From Rhodospirillaceae bacterium (GTDB taxonomy: Bacteria; Pseudomonadota; Alphaproteobacteria; CACIAM-22H2): DNA of 64,000 nucleotides. A model generated the notes under the pieces. That model was not told where the DNA came from. It worked only from the letters and a program-made list of their open reading frames with translations, and did not search any database. The position numbers and the translations under genes were made by a program. This document shows positions 37,346 to 46,522 of the stretch, one piece after another (position 1 is the first letter of the stretch; each line of letters opens with the position of its first letter). The stretch spans positions 124,001 to 188,000 of the forward strand of contig JALHMR010000004.1 in the NCBI GenBank assembly GCA_022843945.1, given 5' to 3'.

Positions 37346-37408
37346 CGACCTTCAATGTCAGAATTCAACCCGGCGCTTGCAAGCCCCGGTCGGTGCAGGC
37401 AAAAAGCC

Positions 37409-38626
37409 CTAGGCCGCGCGGCGGATCTGCAGCCGGTCCCACACGTCACGCAGCGCCTCCACCAGCCGGTTCATCGCATCGTCGCCGTGGAACGGCGTCG
37501 GTGTGATCCGCAGCCGCTCCTGGCCACGCGGAACGGTCGGGTAGTTGATCGGCTGCAGGTAGATATGGTGCCGGGCCAGCAGTTCGTCGGAAGCGAGCTT
37601 GCACAGCCGCGCGTCGCCAACGAAGACCGGTACGATATGGCTCGGGCTGTCCATCACCGGCAGGCCGGCTTCCGCCAGCAGGCGCTTGAGCCGTGCCGCG
37701 CGCTCCTGGTGGCGGGTGCGCAGCTCGCTGCCGTTGGCCTTGATGTGCTTGACGCTGGCCAGCGCCCCGGCCGCGATCAGCGGCGGAATGGCGGTGGAGA
37801 AGATGAAGCCGTTGGCGAAGCTGCGCACCGTGTCGATCAGCGCCGTGGAGCCGGTGATATAGCCGCCGACGACGCCGAAAGCCTTGGCGAGCGTGCCCTC
37901 GATGACGGTGAGCCGGTGCATGACACCGTCGCGCTCGGCAATGCCCGCTCCGCGCGCGCCATACATACCGACGGCGTGGACCTCGTCCAGGTAGGTCAGG
38001 GCGCCGTAGCGCTCGGCCAGGTCGCAGAAGGCGCCGATCGGGGCGATGTCGCCATCCATCGAGTAGACCGATTCGAAGGCGATGATCTTGGGCCGCTCCT
38101 TGTCGACGAGGCGCAGGCGGCGCTCAAGGTCGGCCGGATCGTTATGCTTGAAGATCTGCTTCTCGGCGCCGCTGTGGCGGATGCCCTCGATCATCGAGGC
38201 ATGGTTGAGCGCGTCGGAGAAGATGATGCAATTCGGCAGGAGCCGGGCGAGGGTCGAGAGAGTCGCCTCGTTGGAGGCGTAGCCCGAGGTGAAGAGCAGG
38301 GCGGATGGCTTGCCGTGCAGGTCGGCCAGCTCGCGCTCGAGCAGCACGTGGTAGTGGTTGGTACCCGCGATGTTGCGCGTGCCGCCGGCACCCGCACCAC
38401 ATTCGCGCAGCGCCTGTTCCATGGCCGAGAGGACAGCGGGATGCTGACCCATGCCGAGATAGTCGTTGCTGCACCAGACCGTAACTTCCTCGGCCGTGCC
38501 GGCCATGTCGCGGAAGGTGGCTTCGGGGAAGCGGCCGGCGTGGCGCTCCAAATCGGCAAAAACCCGATAGCGGCCTTCGGCCTTGAGGCCGGCAATGGCC
38601 TCGGCAAAGAAACGATCGTAATCCAT
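37409..38626 (-). CDS. hemA: 5-aminolevulinate synthase
   Basis: This 405-residue PLP enzyme condenses glycine and succinyl-CoA to 5-aminolevulinate, the first step of haem and corrinoid synthesis in alphaproteobacteria (Shemin pathway). Motifs are [34 protein letters not shown] (split residues about 85-105), [10 protein letters not shown] and the PLP-lysine motif [17 protein letters not shown] (Lys near residue 245). The ATG at 38626 gives the normal [11 protein letters not shown] start; longer in-frame extension would run into the promoter. The gene has a perfect FNR/FixK box, implying oxygen-responsive control. Confidence 0.97.
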   Translation of the reverse strand: MDYDRFFAEAIAGLKAEGRYRVFADLERHAGRFPEATFRDMAGTAEEVTVWCSNDYLGMGQHPAVLSAMEQALRECGAGAGGTRNIAGTNHYHVLLERELADLHGKPSALLFTSGYASNEATLSTLARLLPNCIIFSDALNHASMIEGIRHSGAEKQIFKHNDPADLERRLRLVDKERPKIIAFESVYSMDGDIAPIGAFCDLAERYGALTYLDEVHAVGMYGARGAGIAERDGVMHRLTVIEGTLAKAFGVVGGYITGSTALIDTVRSFANGFIFSTAIPPLIAAGALASVKHIKANGSELRTRHQERAARLKRLLAEAGLPVMDSPSHIVPVFVGDARLCKLASDELLARHHIYLQPINYPTVPRGQERLRITPTPFHGDDAMNRLVEALRDVWDRLQIRRAA

Positions 38627-38635
38627 GACGCCCTG

Positions 38636-38675
38636 ATTATACGCCGAAGCCGGCCTTACCATTGATGTGTATCAA
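38636..38675 (-). promoter_or_regulatory. hemA promoter with FNR/FixK box
   Basis: TTGATGTGTATCAA at 38662-38675 is a perfect TTGAT-N4-ATCAA dyad recognised by FNR/FnrL/FixK-type activators. On the minus strand a perfect TATAAT (38641-38636) lies downstream. The dyad centre (38668.5) is about 40-42 bp from the start point expected 7-9 nt after the -10 box, the classic class II activator position. The transcript leader would be only a few bases before the ATG at 38626. Confidence 0.75.
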
Positions 38676-38698
38676 CAGTTTAGCCGCCTGCCGACGCC

Positions 38699-38736
38699 CC
38701 CGCCAAGTCTGTGTATTCAATATACACAAAGGCGGG
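38699..38736. repeat. composite inverted repeat upstream of the hemA promoter
   Basis: CCCGCC (38699-38704), TGTGTAT (38710-38716), loop TCAAT, ATACACA (38722-38728) and GGCGGG (38731-38736) form a nested dyad. It lies between the aminotransferase stop (38748) and the hemA FNR box. It may be a second regulator site for hemA or the transcription end of the aminotransferase gene. There is no U-tract. Confidence 0.5.
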
Positions 38737-38747
38737 TGGATTCTTCC

Positions 38748-40151
38748 TTAAGCCGCCGGGGAGAGGCCCTTTTCCCGGACCATCGCCGCCGTGTCGTCCA
38801 GGGCAGCCGCGAAACGCCGGAAAAGCTCGTCTATCTGGGGCTCGGTAATGATCAGGGGCGGGCAGAGGGCGACCCGGTCGCCATAGAGGCCGCGGACGAT
38901 CAGCCCGTGCTCCTGGCTGCGCTTGGCGAAATACTGAGCTACCGTCAGCGTCGGTTCGAACAGGGTCCTGGTCTTTTTGTCCCTGACCAGCTGGATGGCG
39001 CCGATCAGGCCGACCCCGTCGGCCTCGCCGATCAGGGGATGGTCGGCGAATTTGCGCAAGGCCGCGAGGAAGCGGGGCGAGACCTTGCGCACATGGCCGA
39101 GAATGTCGCGCTCCTCGTAGATCTTGAGGGTCTCTATCGAGACGGCGGCGGCCACGGGATGGGCCGAATACGTGTAGCCATGTCCGAAGGTGCCGATGCG
39201 GGCACTCGCCTCGACCATCACTTGCCAGATCGGCTCGGAGATCATCAGGGCCGAAATCGGCAGGTAGGCCGAGGACAGGGCCTTGGCGACGGTGATCATG
39301 TCGGGCTTGAGGTCGTAGGTCTGGCTGCCGAACATGTTGCCGGTGCGGCCGAAGCCGCAGATGACTTCGTCTGCGACGAACAAGATGTCGTGCTTCTTGA
39401 GGATCGGCTGCAGGCGTTCGAAATAGCCCTTGGGCGGCAGCAGTACGCCGCCCGCACCCATCACCGGCTCGGCGATGAAGGCGGCGATGGTCTCCGGCCC
39501 TTCGCGCGCGATCAGCGCTTCGAAATTGGCGATCAGGCGGTCGACGAACTGGGCCTCGCTCTCGCCGGGCAGCCCTTGCGTGTAGTAGTGCGGGCAGTCG
39601 GCATGCAGGATGCCGGGCAGCGGCAGGTCGAAGTCGCGGTGATTGGCTGGCAGGTGGGTCAGGCTTGCGGCGGCGATGGTGACGCCGTGATAGGCGCGCA
39701 CGCGCGAGATGATCTTCTTCTTCTGCGGCTTGCCGCGGGCGTTGTTGTAGTACCAGGCCAGCTTGATGACCGTGTCGTTGGCCTCCGAGCCGGAGCTCGA
39801 GAAGAACGCCTTCGACATCGGCACGGGTGAGAGGGCCAGCAGGCGCTCGGCCAGCTCGATCCCGGGCTCGTGCGACTTGCCGGCGAAGACGTGATAGGTC
39901 GGCAGAGTCTGCATCTGCTTCGTGGCGGCCTCGACCAGCCGCTTCTCACTGAAGCCCAGCGAGGTGCACCACAGCCCAGCCAGGCCCTCGATATATTCCT
40001 TGCCGGTATCGTCATAGACATGGATGCCCTGGCCGCGGGTCATCACCACCGGGCCTTCGGTCAGGTGGGTCTTGAGATTGGTGTAGGGGTGCACGAGGGA
40101 CGCGATGTCCCGGCTGGCCAGCGAATTTCCCCGCCGCGGCAGGTCATCCAT
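38748..40151 (-). CDS. class III (omega) aminotransferase
   Basis: This 467-residue PLP-dependent aminotransferase belongs to the omega-amino acid:pyruvate group. It shows GLWCTSLGFSEKRLVEAATKQ, PLP-phosphate-site SSSGSEANDTVIKLAWYY, RAYHGVTIAAASLT, the DEVICGFGRTG motif and the PLP lysine in MITVAKALSSAYLPISA. Candidate substrates in this family are beta-alanine, GABA, putrescine, taurine or similar amines; sequence alone does not decide. The ATG at 40151 begins MDDLPRRGNS. The downstream side toward hemA is a 121-nt regulatory gap. The TRAP transporter genes upstream on the same strand may supply its substrate. Confidence 0.9.
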   Translation of the reverse strand: MDDLPRRGNSLASRDIASLVHPYTNLKTHLTEGPVVMTRGQGIHVYDDTGKEYIEGLAGLWCTSLGFSEKRLVEAATKQMQTLPTYHVFAGKSHEPGIELAERLLALSPVPMSKAFFSSSGSEANDTVIKLAWYYNNARGKPQKKKIISRVRAYHGVTIAAASLTHLPANHRDFDLPLPGILHADCPHYYTQGLPGESEAQFVDRLIANFEALIAREGPETIAAFIAEPVMGAGGVLLPPKGYFERLQPILKKHDILFVADEVICGFGRTGNMFGSQTYDLKPDMITVAKALSSAYLPISALMISEPIWQVMVEASARIGTFGHGYTYSAHPVAAAVSIETLKIYEERDILGHVRKVSPRFLAALRKFADHPLIGEADGVGLIGAIQLVRDKKTRTLFEPTLTVAQYFAKRSQEHGLIVRGLYGDRVALCPPLIITEPQIDELFRRFAAALDDTAAMVREKGLSPAA

Positions 40152-40244
40152 GATCGGTCTCCGCTCGCCCAAGGCGAAATAAATAGGGTCTACCCAGAAG
40201 GTAGGCGCGCCGCCGCCCGGGAGCAATGCCCCAACGGCCGGGCC

Positions 40245-41549
40245 CTACATCTTCAGAAGCTTGGGCAGCCAGGAGACGAGTTGCGGCGCGGCAATCAGGA
40301 TGCCAACGAGCACGAAGTCGGCCACCAGGAAGGGCAGCGTGCCGGCATAGATGCGTTTGACCGGGATCTCGGGGTGCTGGGCCTGGATGACGAACACGGT
40401 CATGCCGGTCGGCGGGCTGATCAATCCGATGGTGCACATCACCGTGACGAAAATCCCGAACCACACCGCGTCGTAGCCGATGCCCAGCACGAGCGGCAGC
40501 GTGACCGGCACGGTGATCAGGATGGTGCTGACCTCGTCGAGGAAGGTGCCGAGCAGGAAGTAAAGCGCCGCCACCGCCAGAAGAATGATGGCGGGCGAGA
40601 GACCGGCCTGCTGCACCCAGCCGGCAAGCAGCGGTGGGAACTGGGTGAGGACGATGAAGCGGGCGAAGATGAAGGCGCCGACCACAATGAAGAACACCGC
40701 GGCGGTCGTGTAGGCCGTCTCCAGCAGCGCATCGACCAGGCCGCGCCAGCCCATGGCGCCGGTGCCGAAGGCGATGAGGATAGCGGCGAAGGCGGCCACG
40801 GCCGCCGCCTCGGTCGGCGAGAACCAGCCCAGATAGATGCCGAAGACGGCGAGGACCGAGAGGATGACGATCTTCCACATGCCGATGGCCGAGCGCAGCC
40901 GCTCGCCCAGCGTCATTGACGGCACCCTGGGCACCGCTTCCGGTCGGCGCCAGGCGAAGGCAAAGACCGCCAGCACGTAGAGGCCGGCCAGCAGAAACCC
41001 GGGCACGAAAGCCGCGGCGTAGAGCTTGGGCAGCGATTCCTCGGCGACGATGGCGTAGATGGCGATAAGCACCGAGGGCGGGATGAGCACGCCGAGCGTG
41101 CCGGCGGAGGCCACCGCCCCGGCGGCGAAGGCCGGGTCGTAGCCATGCCGCTCCATCTCGGGGATGGCCACGCGAGAGAAAGTTGCAGCCGTCGCTATCG
41201 ACGAGCCGCAGATCGAGCCGAAGAGCGCGCAGGAGCCGATTGTGGCGTTGGCCAGCGCGCCGCGCACGCCCGAGAACAGGCCGTTGGCCGCCTGGAACAG
41301 CTCGCTCGCCATGTTGGCGCGCGAGGCCACGGCACCCATCAGGATGAACAGCGGCACGACCGACAGGGAATAGGCGCTGGCCAGCTGGAAGGGCACCGTG
41401 CCGAACATCTTGAGCGCCGTGTTCCAGCCGTCGAGGGCGGCATAGCCGATGAGACCGCTCGTGGCCAAGGCAATCGCAATAGGCACGCGCAGGAAGATCA
41501 GCACCAGCAGAAGCACGACGCCCAGCGTTCCAATCAGGGCGACGCTCAT
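40245..41549 (-). CDS. TRAP transporter large permease subunit (DctM type)
   Basis: This 434-residue integral membrane protein has about 12 hydrophobic helices. It carries the DctM signatures: VVPLFILMGAVASRANMASELF, ALFGSICGSSIATAATFSRVAIPEM, SAGTLGVLIPPSVLIAIYAIVAEES and TIGLISPPTGMTVFVIQ. It forms the Na+-driven translocation channel of a tripartite periplasmic transporter. The ATG at 41549 overlaps the end of the small-subunit gene by four bases. With the two upstream genes it makes a complete DctPQM system for an organic acid. Confidence 0.95.
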   Translation of the reverse strand: MSVALIGTLGVVLLLVLIFLRVPIAIALATSGLIGYAALDGWNTALKMFGTVPFQLASAYSLSVVPLFILMGAVASRANMASELFQAANGLFSGVRGALANATIGSCALFGSICGSSIATAATFSRVAIPEMERHGYDPAFAAGAVASAGTLGVLIPPSVLIAIYAIVAEESLPKLYAAAFVPGFLLAGLYVLAVFAFAWRRPEAVPRVPSMTLGERLRSAIGMWKIVILSVLAVFGIYLGWFSPTEAAAVAAFAAILIAFGTGAMGWRGLVDALLETAYTTAAVFFIVVGAFIFARFIVLTQFPPLLAGWVQQAGLSPAIILLAVAALYFLLGTFLDEVSTILITVPVTLPLVLGIGYDAVWFGIFVTVMCTIGLISPPTGMTVFVIQAQHPEIPVKRIYAGTLPFLVADFVLVGILIAAPQLVSWLPKLLKM

Positions 41550-42028
41550 CGGCGGCGTTCGGGGCGTTCGGCGTCGGGACGGATGGCCATGGCCGCGGCG
41601 GCGATGCCGCTGCCGATCAGGCCGGCCAGCACCGGGATCCAGTACCAGATGCGCGGCAGCTCGAGATCGGAGGTTACGTCGCCGAAGACCAGCGTGTCCC
41701 TGGCCGCCTTCCAGCCCTGCCAGGCCATCACCGCGATGATGACGACGGCGACGAGCTCGCCGGCCCGCTTGAGCATCGTCACCCGCCGCCCGACGATCGG
41801 GTCGATCAGGTCGACGACGATATGCTCGCCGCGCAGGAAGGCCGCGGGCAGGGCCAGGAAGAAGGTGGCGGCGAGCAGCAGCTCGATGATCTCGAGGGTG
41901 CCGCGAACCGGCAGGTTGAAGAAGCTCCGCAGGACCACGTCGGTGACGGTCAGCATCATCATGCCGGCCAGCGCCACGGCGGCGAGGCCGCCGCACAGGC
42001 GCACGGCGAGCGACCGCCAGCGTGTCAT
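41546..42028 (-). CDS. TRAP transporter small permease subunit (DctQ type)
   Basis: This 160-residue membrane protein has four predicted helices. Family features are MLTVTDVVLRSFFNLPVRGTLEIIELLLA and AFLRGEHIVVDLIDPIVGRRVTML. It pairs with the large permease in a TRAP transporter. The gene lies 43 nt after the periplasmic receptor gene and overlaps the large-permease gene by an ATGA. Confidence 0.92.
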   Translation of the reverse strand: MTRWRSLAVRLCGGLAAVALAGMMMLTVTDVVLRSFFNLPVRGTLEIIELLLAATFFLALPAAFLRGEHIVVDLIDPIVGRRVTMLKRAGELVAVVIIAVMAWQGWKAARDTLVFGDVTSDLELPRIWYWIPVLAGLIGSGIAAAAMAIRPDAERPERRR

Positions 42029-42071
42029 GCGGTCGCCCCCCGTGGCCTCATCCTGCAGTCCGGGCGGCTGG

Positions 42072-43121
42072 TCAGTTCCAGAAGTTCTTCGACGTCGGCG
42101 CGTGCTTGGCGGTCAGGGCGCGCATCATGTCATAGACCTGGCGGGCCGGCAGGCCCTTGCCTTCGAGCTCCTTGATCTTTTCCTCCGAGACCCTGGCGCC
42201 GATCTCTCGCACCTTGGCGTTCTCGGCCGGGGTGAGCTTGATCGCCTCGCCGCCGCCGTCCATCAGCAGCTTCTTGCCCGGCACGTCGAGCGCGTCCCAG
42301 GCTTCGCCAACCTCCTTCTCCTTGCCGGTGACGCTCTTGGTCACCAGCTCCTTGAGGTCGGGCGGCAGCTTGGCCCAGAAATCCTCGTTCATGCCGATGC
42401 CGAAGCTGGTCACGTAGGCATAGAGCTCGGTCGAGTACTTGACGGTGCCGGCGAGGCGGAAGGCGATGCCGGCGCCGCCGTAATCGATGAAGGCGCCGTC
42501 GATCGTGCCCTTCTGCAGCTGCTCCGAGATCTCGGTCGGCGGCACGCCGACTGGCGTGGCGCCGAGCGCCGCCACCAGGTCGCGCACCGTGGGCGAGGCG
42601 AAGCGCAGGCGCAGGCCCTTGAAATCGTCGAGCGTGCGGATCGCCTTCTTGGTCGTGTGCGGGCCACCCGGCTGGTGGGTGAGCAGCATCAGCATCTTGA
42701 GGCCGCGATGCTCGGCATCGAGGTATTTCGAGCGCAGCTCGGCGTCGTTGATCACCTTGGTGCCGATCTCGGCGCTGCCGACCATGAAGGGCAGGTTGAC
42801 AATCTCGGTGAGCGGGAAGCGCCCCGGCGTGCCGCCATGCAGGAACCAGGCGACGTCGGCCTGGCCGGTGCGGGCGAAATCATAGTGCCCGGGCGTCGGG
42901 CCCATCTGGGCATTGGGGAAGCGCTTGACCGTGATACGGCCCCCGGAATCCTTCTCCAGCCCCTCCGACCATTTGATCAGCCATTGCGACATGGCGTGCT
43001 GGTCGCCCACGAAATAGGCGAGCTTCATTTCGAATTTCTGTTGCGCCAGGGCGCTGTCACCGGTGCCGGCCGCTGCCGCCAGGGCCGCCGCGCCAACCAG
43101 CGCGCGAGTCAGGAATTTCAT
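42072..43121 (-). CDS. TRAP transporter substrate-binding protein (DctP type)
   Basis: This 349-residue periplasmic receptor has a signal peptide (LVGAAALAAAAGTGDSALAQ, cleavage near residue 27). It includes the DctP-type segment LDDFKGLRLRFASPTVRDLVAALGATPVGVPPTEI, where the conserved arginine that binds the ligand carboxylate is expected, and EISEQLQKGTIDGAF. The ligand class is most likely an organic acid. It is the first gene of the TRAP operon and is divergent from the MetE-like gene across a 90-nt gap. Confidence 0.93.
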   Translation of the reverse strand: MKFLTRALVGAAALAAAAGTGDSALAQQKFEMKLAYFVGDQHAMSQWLIKWSEGLEKDSGGRITVKRFPNAQMGPTPGHYDFARTGQADVAWFLHGGTPGRFPLTEIVNLPFMVGSAEIGTKVINDAELRSKYLDAEHRGLKMLMLLTHQPGGPHTTKKAIRTLDDFKGLRLRFASPTVRDLVAALGATPVGVPPTEISEQLQKGTIDGAFIDYGGAGIAFRLAGTVKYSTELYAYVTSFGIGMNEDFWAKLPPDLKELVTKSVTGKEKEVGEAWDALDVPGKKLLMDGGGEAIKLTPAENAKVREIGARVSEEKIKELEGKGLPARQVYDMMRALTAKHAPTSKNFWN

Positions 43122-43211
43122 GAGATCGTTCCTCCCCAGTTTTTAATTATCGCCAAATAGCTGTTGCCACTCTAGCCTTTGGCACAAGTTCGCGAAAGGG
43201 AGGCCGTCGCC

Positions 43212-44261
43212 ATGTCCCATCCCGGCCTGCTCCATCTGGTGGGCAGCGTGCCGCTGCCCGATTGCGAGCAGGTCTTCCGCCGGCTGGGGGGCGCGCTCGG
43301 GCCTTGGCTCAGCCGAATTCCGGACGGCGAGACCGGCGAGCGGGCGCGCTGGATTTATTTCCAGCGCACCATGCTGGAGCGCCATCCGGCCATGGAGATC
43401 GACCCCACGGTGCCGAAGCTGCGGCTCACGCAGTGGGATGGCAAGCTGCTGCGCGAGACCCCGTTGCTGCGCTTCAGGCCGGGCATCGACCCCGACGGCG
43501 TGCGTTTCGATACCGGCTACGACGAGGCGGCGAAACAGTCCTATGCCGTGTTCCGGCGCCTGCGCGACGAGGGCGTCATTCCGCCCGGCATGCGTTTTCA
43601 GGTGGCACTGCCGACACCGGTGGCCAGCGGCACCATGTATGTGAGCCCGAAGGCCCGCGAGGCATATCTGCGTGTCTACGAGCGAGCCCTGCTGGAGGCG
43701 CTGGCTGGCATCGTGGCGGCGATTCCCGCAGCCGATCTCACCGTTCAGATCGATGTCTGCCAGGAGGTGCTGGTCTTCGAGAACTATTTTTCCGAGCGGC
43801 CGGCGGACTACAAGGAGCAGATCATCGCCGGGCTTGGCCGCCTCGGCGACGCGGTTCCGGAAGCGGTCGAGCTGGGCTTTCATCTCTGCTACGGCTCGCC
43901 TTACGACGAGCATCTCGTGCAACCGAAGGACATGGCCATCCTGGTCGAGCTGATGAACGGCATCGGGGCGGCGGTGAAGCGGCGGCTCGATTTTCTTCAC
44001 GCACCCGTGCCCAAGCCCCGCAGCGACGACGCCTATTTTGCGCCGCTCCGGGAATGGCAGCGCCGGCCGGAAACGCGGCTTTACCTGGGCCTGCTCCATC
44101 ACCAGGACGAGGCGGGCGATGCGGCGCGTATCGCGGCGGCGCGGCGGGTTGTGCCGGAGTTCGGCGTGGCTAGTGAATGCGGTTGGGGGCGGACCGATCC
44201 CGCCCGGCTCGAGGGCCTGCTCGCCGGCCACCGCGCGGCCGCGCAGTCCATGAAGTTCTAG
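43212..44261 (+). CDS. MetE/UROD-superfamily zinc protein of unknown function
   Basis: This 349-residue protein has the fold pattern of the C-terminal catalytic half of cobalamin-independent methionine synthase. Apparent zinc ligands are conserved: a His-x-Cys pair in GFHLCYGS and a late cysteine in SECGWGR, which correspond to the HxC and C of MetE. The MetE N-terminal half and folate-loop features are missing. Relatives use zinc to activate a thiol for alkyl transfer (methionine synthase, coenzyme M methyltransferases, epoxyalkane:CoM transferase). Substrate unknown. The start MSHPGLLHLVG at 43212 was chosen over an in-frame start at 43179. Confidence 0.75.
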   Translation: MSHPGLLHLVGSVPLPDCEQVFRRLGGALGPWLSRIPDGETGERARWIYFQRTMLERHPAMEIDPTVPKLRLTQWDGKLLRETPLLRFRPGIDPDGVRFDTGYDEAAKQSYAVFRRLRDEGVIPPGMRFQVALPTPVASGTMYVSPKAREAYLRVYERALLEALAGIVAAIPAADLTVQIDVCQEVLVFENYFSERPADYKEQIIAGLGRLGDAVPEAVELGFHLCYGSPYDEHLVQPKDMAILVELMNGIGAAVKRRLDFLHAPVPKPRSDDAYFAPLREWQRRPETRLYLGLLHHQDEAGDAARIAAARRVVPEFGVASECGWGRTDPARLEGLLAGHRAAAQSMKF

Positions 44262-44749
44262 GCGGGCGGCACGGGGCGGGTGAGCAGAACCTGGCGCTGC
44301 TGATCCTCGCCGGTCTCGCCGATGATCGAGAATCCGACGCGCTGGTGGAAGGTGATGCTCGCCAGGTTGCCGGGCATGACGTCCGAGGCGAGAGCGCCGG
44401 CGCCCTGCGCGCGCGTCCAAGCCGCCGCCGCGTCGATCAGCGCCCGGCCGAGGCCTCGCCGCTGATGCCGCGGCTCGACATAGACGCCCTCGACGTATCC
44501 GACGGGGCGGCCGCCGAACTCCTCCACGTCATCGCGCAGCGACACTTCGACGAAACCGATCGCCCGGCCGCCCTCGAGGGCCAGCAGGACGCCGTAGACC
44601 AGGGCGCCGAACCGTTGCGGCTCACTCAGCAGCGTCCCGTCCGCAGCGGCGCGCGTGGTGGCGTCGCTGCCCATCCACAGCGCCTGCCGCAACCCGATCC
44701 ACGCCGGCCGGTCGGCATCGCTCAGGGCACGGACTATCCATGACGTCAT
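44258..44749 (-). CDS. GNAT family acetyltransferase, AAC(6')-like
   Basis: This 163-residue GNAT enzyme has the acetyl-CoA pyrophosphate-binding loop in PRHQRRGLGRALI. A layout reminiscent of aminoglycoside 6'-N-acetyltransferases is also visible: WIGLRQALW near the start, VGYVEGVYVEP, ALASDVMPGN, and FHQRVGFSIIGE near the end. Chromosomal homologues with this layout may acetylate small amines or peptides, and resistance activity cannot be inferred. It overlaps the MetE-like gene stop by four bases (convergent). It is divergent from the Dpp-type operon. Confidence 0.82.
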   Translation of the reverse strand: MTSWIVRALSDADRPAWIGLRQALWMGSDATTRAAADGTLLSEPQRFGALVYGVLLALEGGRAIGFVEVSLRDDVEEFGGRPVGYVEGVYVEPRHQRRGLGRALIDAAAAWTRAQGAGALASDVMPGNLASITFHQRVGFSIIGETGEDQQRQVLLTRPVPPA

Positions 44750-44788
44750 CCGAGTATGCTAACCGGTTCGCTTCAATCGGGCGAATTA

Positions 44789-44816
44789 TTGACACGCCCG
44801 GCCAGTGCCTTAAGGT
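44789..44816 (+). promoter_or_regulatory. candidate promoter of the Dpp-type operon
   Basis: A perfect TTGACA (44789-44794) is followed after 16 nt by TAAGGT (44811-44816), in the 176-nt gap upstream of the binding-protein gene at 44926. The -10 match is partial. Position and direction fit a promoter for the five-gene ABC operon. Confidence 0.45.
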
Positions 44817-44925
44817 CTGGCTCAGGCAGGGTACAAGCGGGCGTGAAGCCGGCCCTGCGTGTGAACTGGGGAGACAGGCTGCGCTGCCGGGTCCGGCAGC
44901 GGCGCCGATAACGAGGGAGATCACG

Positions 44926-46512
44926 ATGACCAAGAAATGGGCGGCTGTTGCCGTCGTGGCGGCGCTTGCCGCCGGTCTGGCCGCATCGGCCGAGGCCAAG
45001 ACGCTACGTATGTCGGTGGCCGGTGACGCGAGCACCATGGACCCGCATGCCAACAACGCCGGCAATACCACACTGATCCTGAAGCAGATCTATGAGCCGC
45101 TGATCGACCGCAACCAGAAGCTGGAGAAGGTCCCGGGCCTGGCCCTCGAATGGTCGAATCCGGAGCCCAATACCTGGCGTTTCAAGCTCCGCCAGGGCGT
45201 CAAGTTCCACGACGGCTCGCCCTTCACCGCCGATGACGTGGTCTTCTCGATCACCCGCGCGCTGGCGCCGACCTCGGATTTCAAGCTCTACGTGAATGGC
45301 ATCAAGGAAGCCAAGAAGGTCGACGACTTCACGGTCGATCTGATCACCACCGCGCCGAACCCGATCGTGCCCGATGGGCTGCCGCGCGTACACATCATGA
45401 GCAAGGCCTGGGCGGAAAAGAACAGCGTTCAACAGCCGCAGAATTTCCGCCAGAAAGAAGAGACCTTCGCCGTGCGCAATGCCAACGGCACGGGTCCCTT
45501 CAGCCTGCGCAGCCGCGAGCCTGATTCCAAGACCGTGCTGGCGCGCAACACCGCCTGGTGGGGCTGGAGCCAGCAGGGGGCGGGCAACCTGACCGAAATC
45601 GTGTTCACGCCGATCAACAACGACGCCACGCGCTTCAGCGCGCTGATGTCGGGTGAGATCGACTTCGTGCTCGATCCGCCGGTGCAGAATCTCGAGGCGC
45701 TCAAGCGCAATCCGAAGATCAAGGTTCTGGAAGGCCCCGAGAACCGCACGCTCTACCTGGCGATGGACCAGAAGCGCGACGAGCTTCTCTACTCCAACGT
45801 CAAGGGCAAGAATCCGTTCAAGGACGTGCGCGTTCGCCAGGCGGTCTATCATGCGATTGACGCGGAGGCGATCAAGACCCGTGTGATGCGCGGCCAATCG
45901 GTGCCCACGGGCTCGATGTGGACGCAATTCGTCAACGGCTATAGCGAAGGGAACGACAAGCGTCTGCCTCTGGACCGCGACAAGGCCAAGAAGCTGCTCG
46001 CCGAGGCCGGCTATCCTGACGGCTTCGAGGTGACGTTCGACTGCCCCAACAACCGCTACATCAACGACGAGCAGATCTGCATCGCTATCGCCGGCATGCT
46101 GGCGCAGGTGGGCATCAAGGCGACCGTTGCGGCCCAGCCGTTCACGCAATTCCTGCCCAAGGTTCAGCGCACCGAGACCAGCTTCTATCTGCTGGCCTGG
46201 GGCGTGCCGACCTTCGATGCGCTTTATACCTTGCAGGCGTTGATCCGCAGCAAGGGTGAGGGTGCCGATGGCAGCTTCAACTACGGCAACTTCTCGAACG
46301 CCAAGATCGACGCGCTGATCGACGGCGTGAAGAGCGAGCTCGATCTCAACAAGCGGCGGAACATGATGATCGAGGCCCTCAAGCTGCATAACGACGAGGT
46401 CGGCAATATTCCGATCCACCACCAGATGATCCCCTGGGCGATGGCCTCGAACGTCTTCGCCCACCACCAGGCGGAGAATCAGCTCGACGCCAAGTGGGTC
46501 AAAGTCGACTGA
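44926..46512 (+). CDS. family 5 (DppA/OppA-type) ABC substrate-binding protein
   Basis: This 528-residue periplasmic peptide- or opine-type binding protein has a Sec signal peptide (AAVAVVAALAAGLAASAEAK). The SBP_bac_5 hallmarks are STMDPHANNAGNTTLILKQIYEPL, LRQGVKFHDGSPFTADDVVFS and FKDVRVRQAVYHAID. Ligands in the family range from di- and oligopeptides to glutathione and opines. The ATG at 44926 has GAGGGAGA upstream. It leads a complete operon with two permeases and two ATPases. A strong hairpin separates it from the permease gene. Confidence 0.94.
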   Translation: MTKKWAAVAVVAALAAGLAASAEAKTLRMSVAGDASTMDPHANNAGNTTLILKQIYEPLIDRNQKLEKVPGLALEWSNPEPNTWRFKLRQGVKFHDGSPFTADDVVFSITRALAPTSDFKLYVNGIKEAKKVDDFTVDLITTAPNPIVPDGLPRVHIMSKAWAEKNSVQQPQNFRQKEETFAVRNANGTGPFSLRSREPDSKTVLARNTAWWGWSQQGAGNLTEIVFTPINNDATRFSALMSGEIDFVLDPPVQNLEALKRNPKIKVLEGPENRTLYLAMDQKRDELLYSNVKGKNPFKDVRVRQAVYHAIDAEAIKTRVMRGQSVPTGSMWTQFVNGYSEGNDKRLPLDRDKAKKLLAEAGYPDGFEVTFDCPNNRYINDEQICIAIAGMLAQVGIKATVAAQPFTQFLPKVQRTETSFYLLAWGVPTFDALYTLQALIRSKGEGADGSFNYGNFSNAKIDALIDGVKSELDLNKRRNMMIEALKLHNDEVGNIPIHHQMIPWAMASNVFAHHQAENQLDAKWVKVD

Positions 46513-46522
46513 ACGTGCCCTA

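Noticed and set aside
41145-43160. 671-codon plus-strand frame across the TRAP genes
   Set aside because: It runs antisense to three recognisable TRAP transporter genes and has no coherent hydrophobicity or motif pattern.
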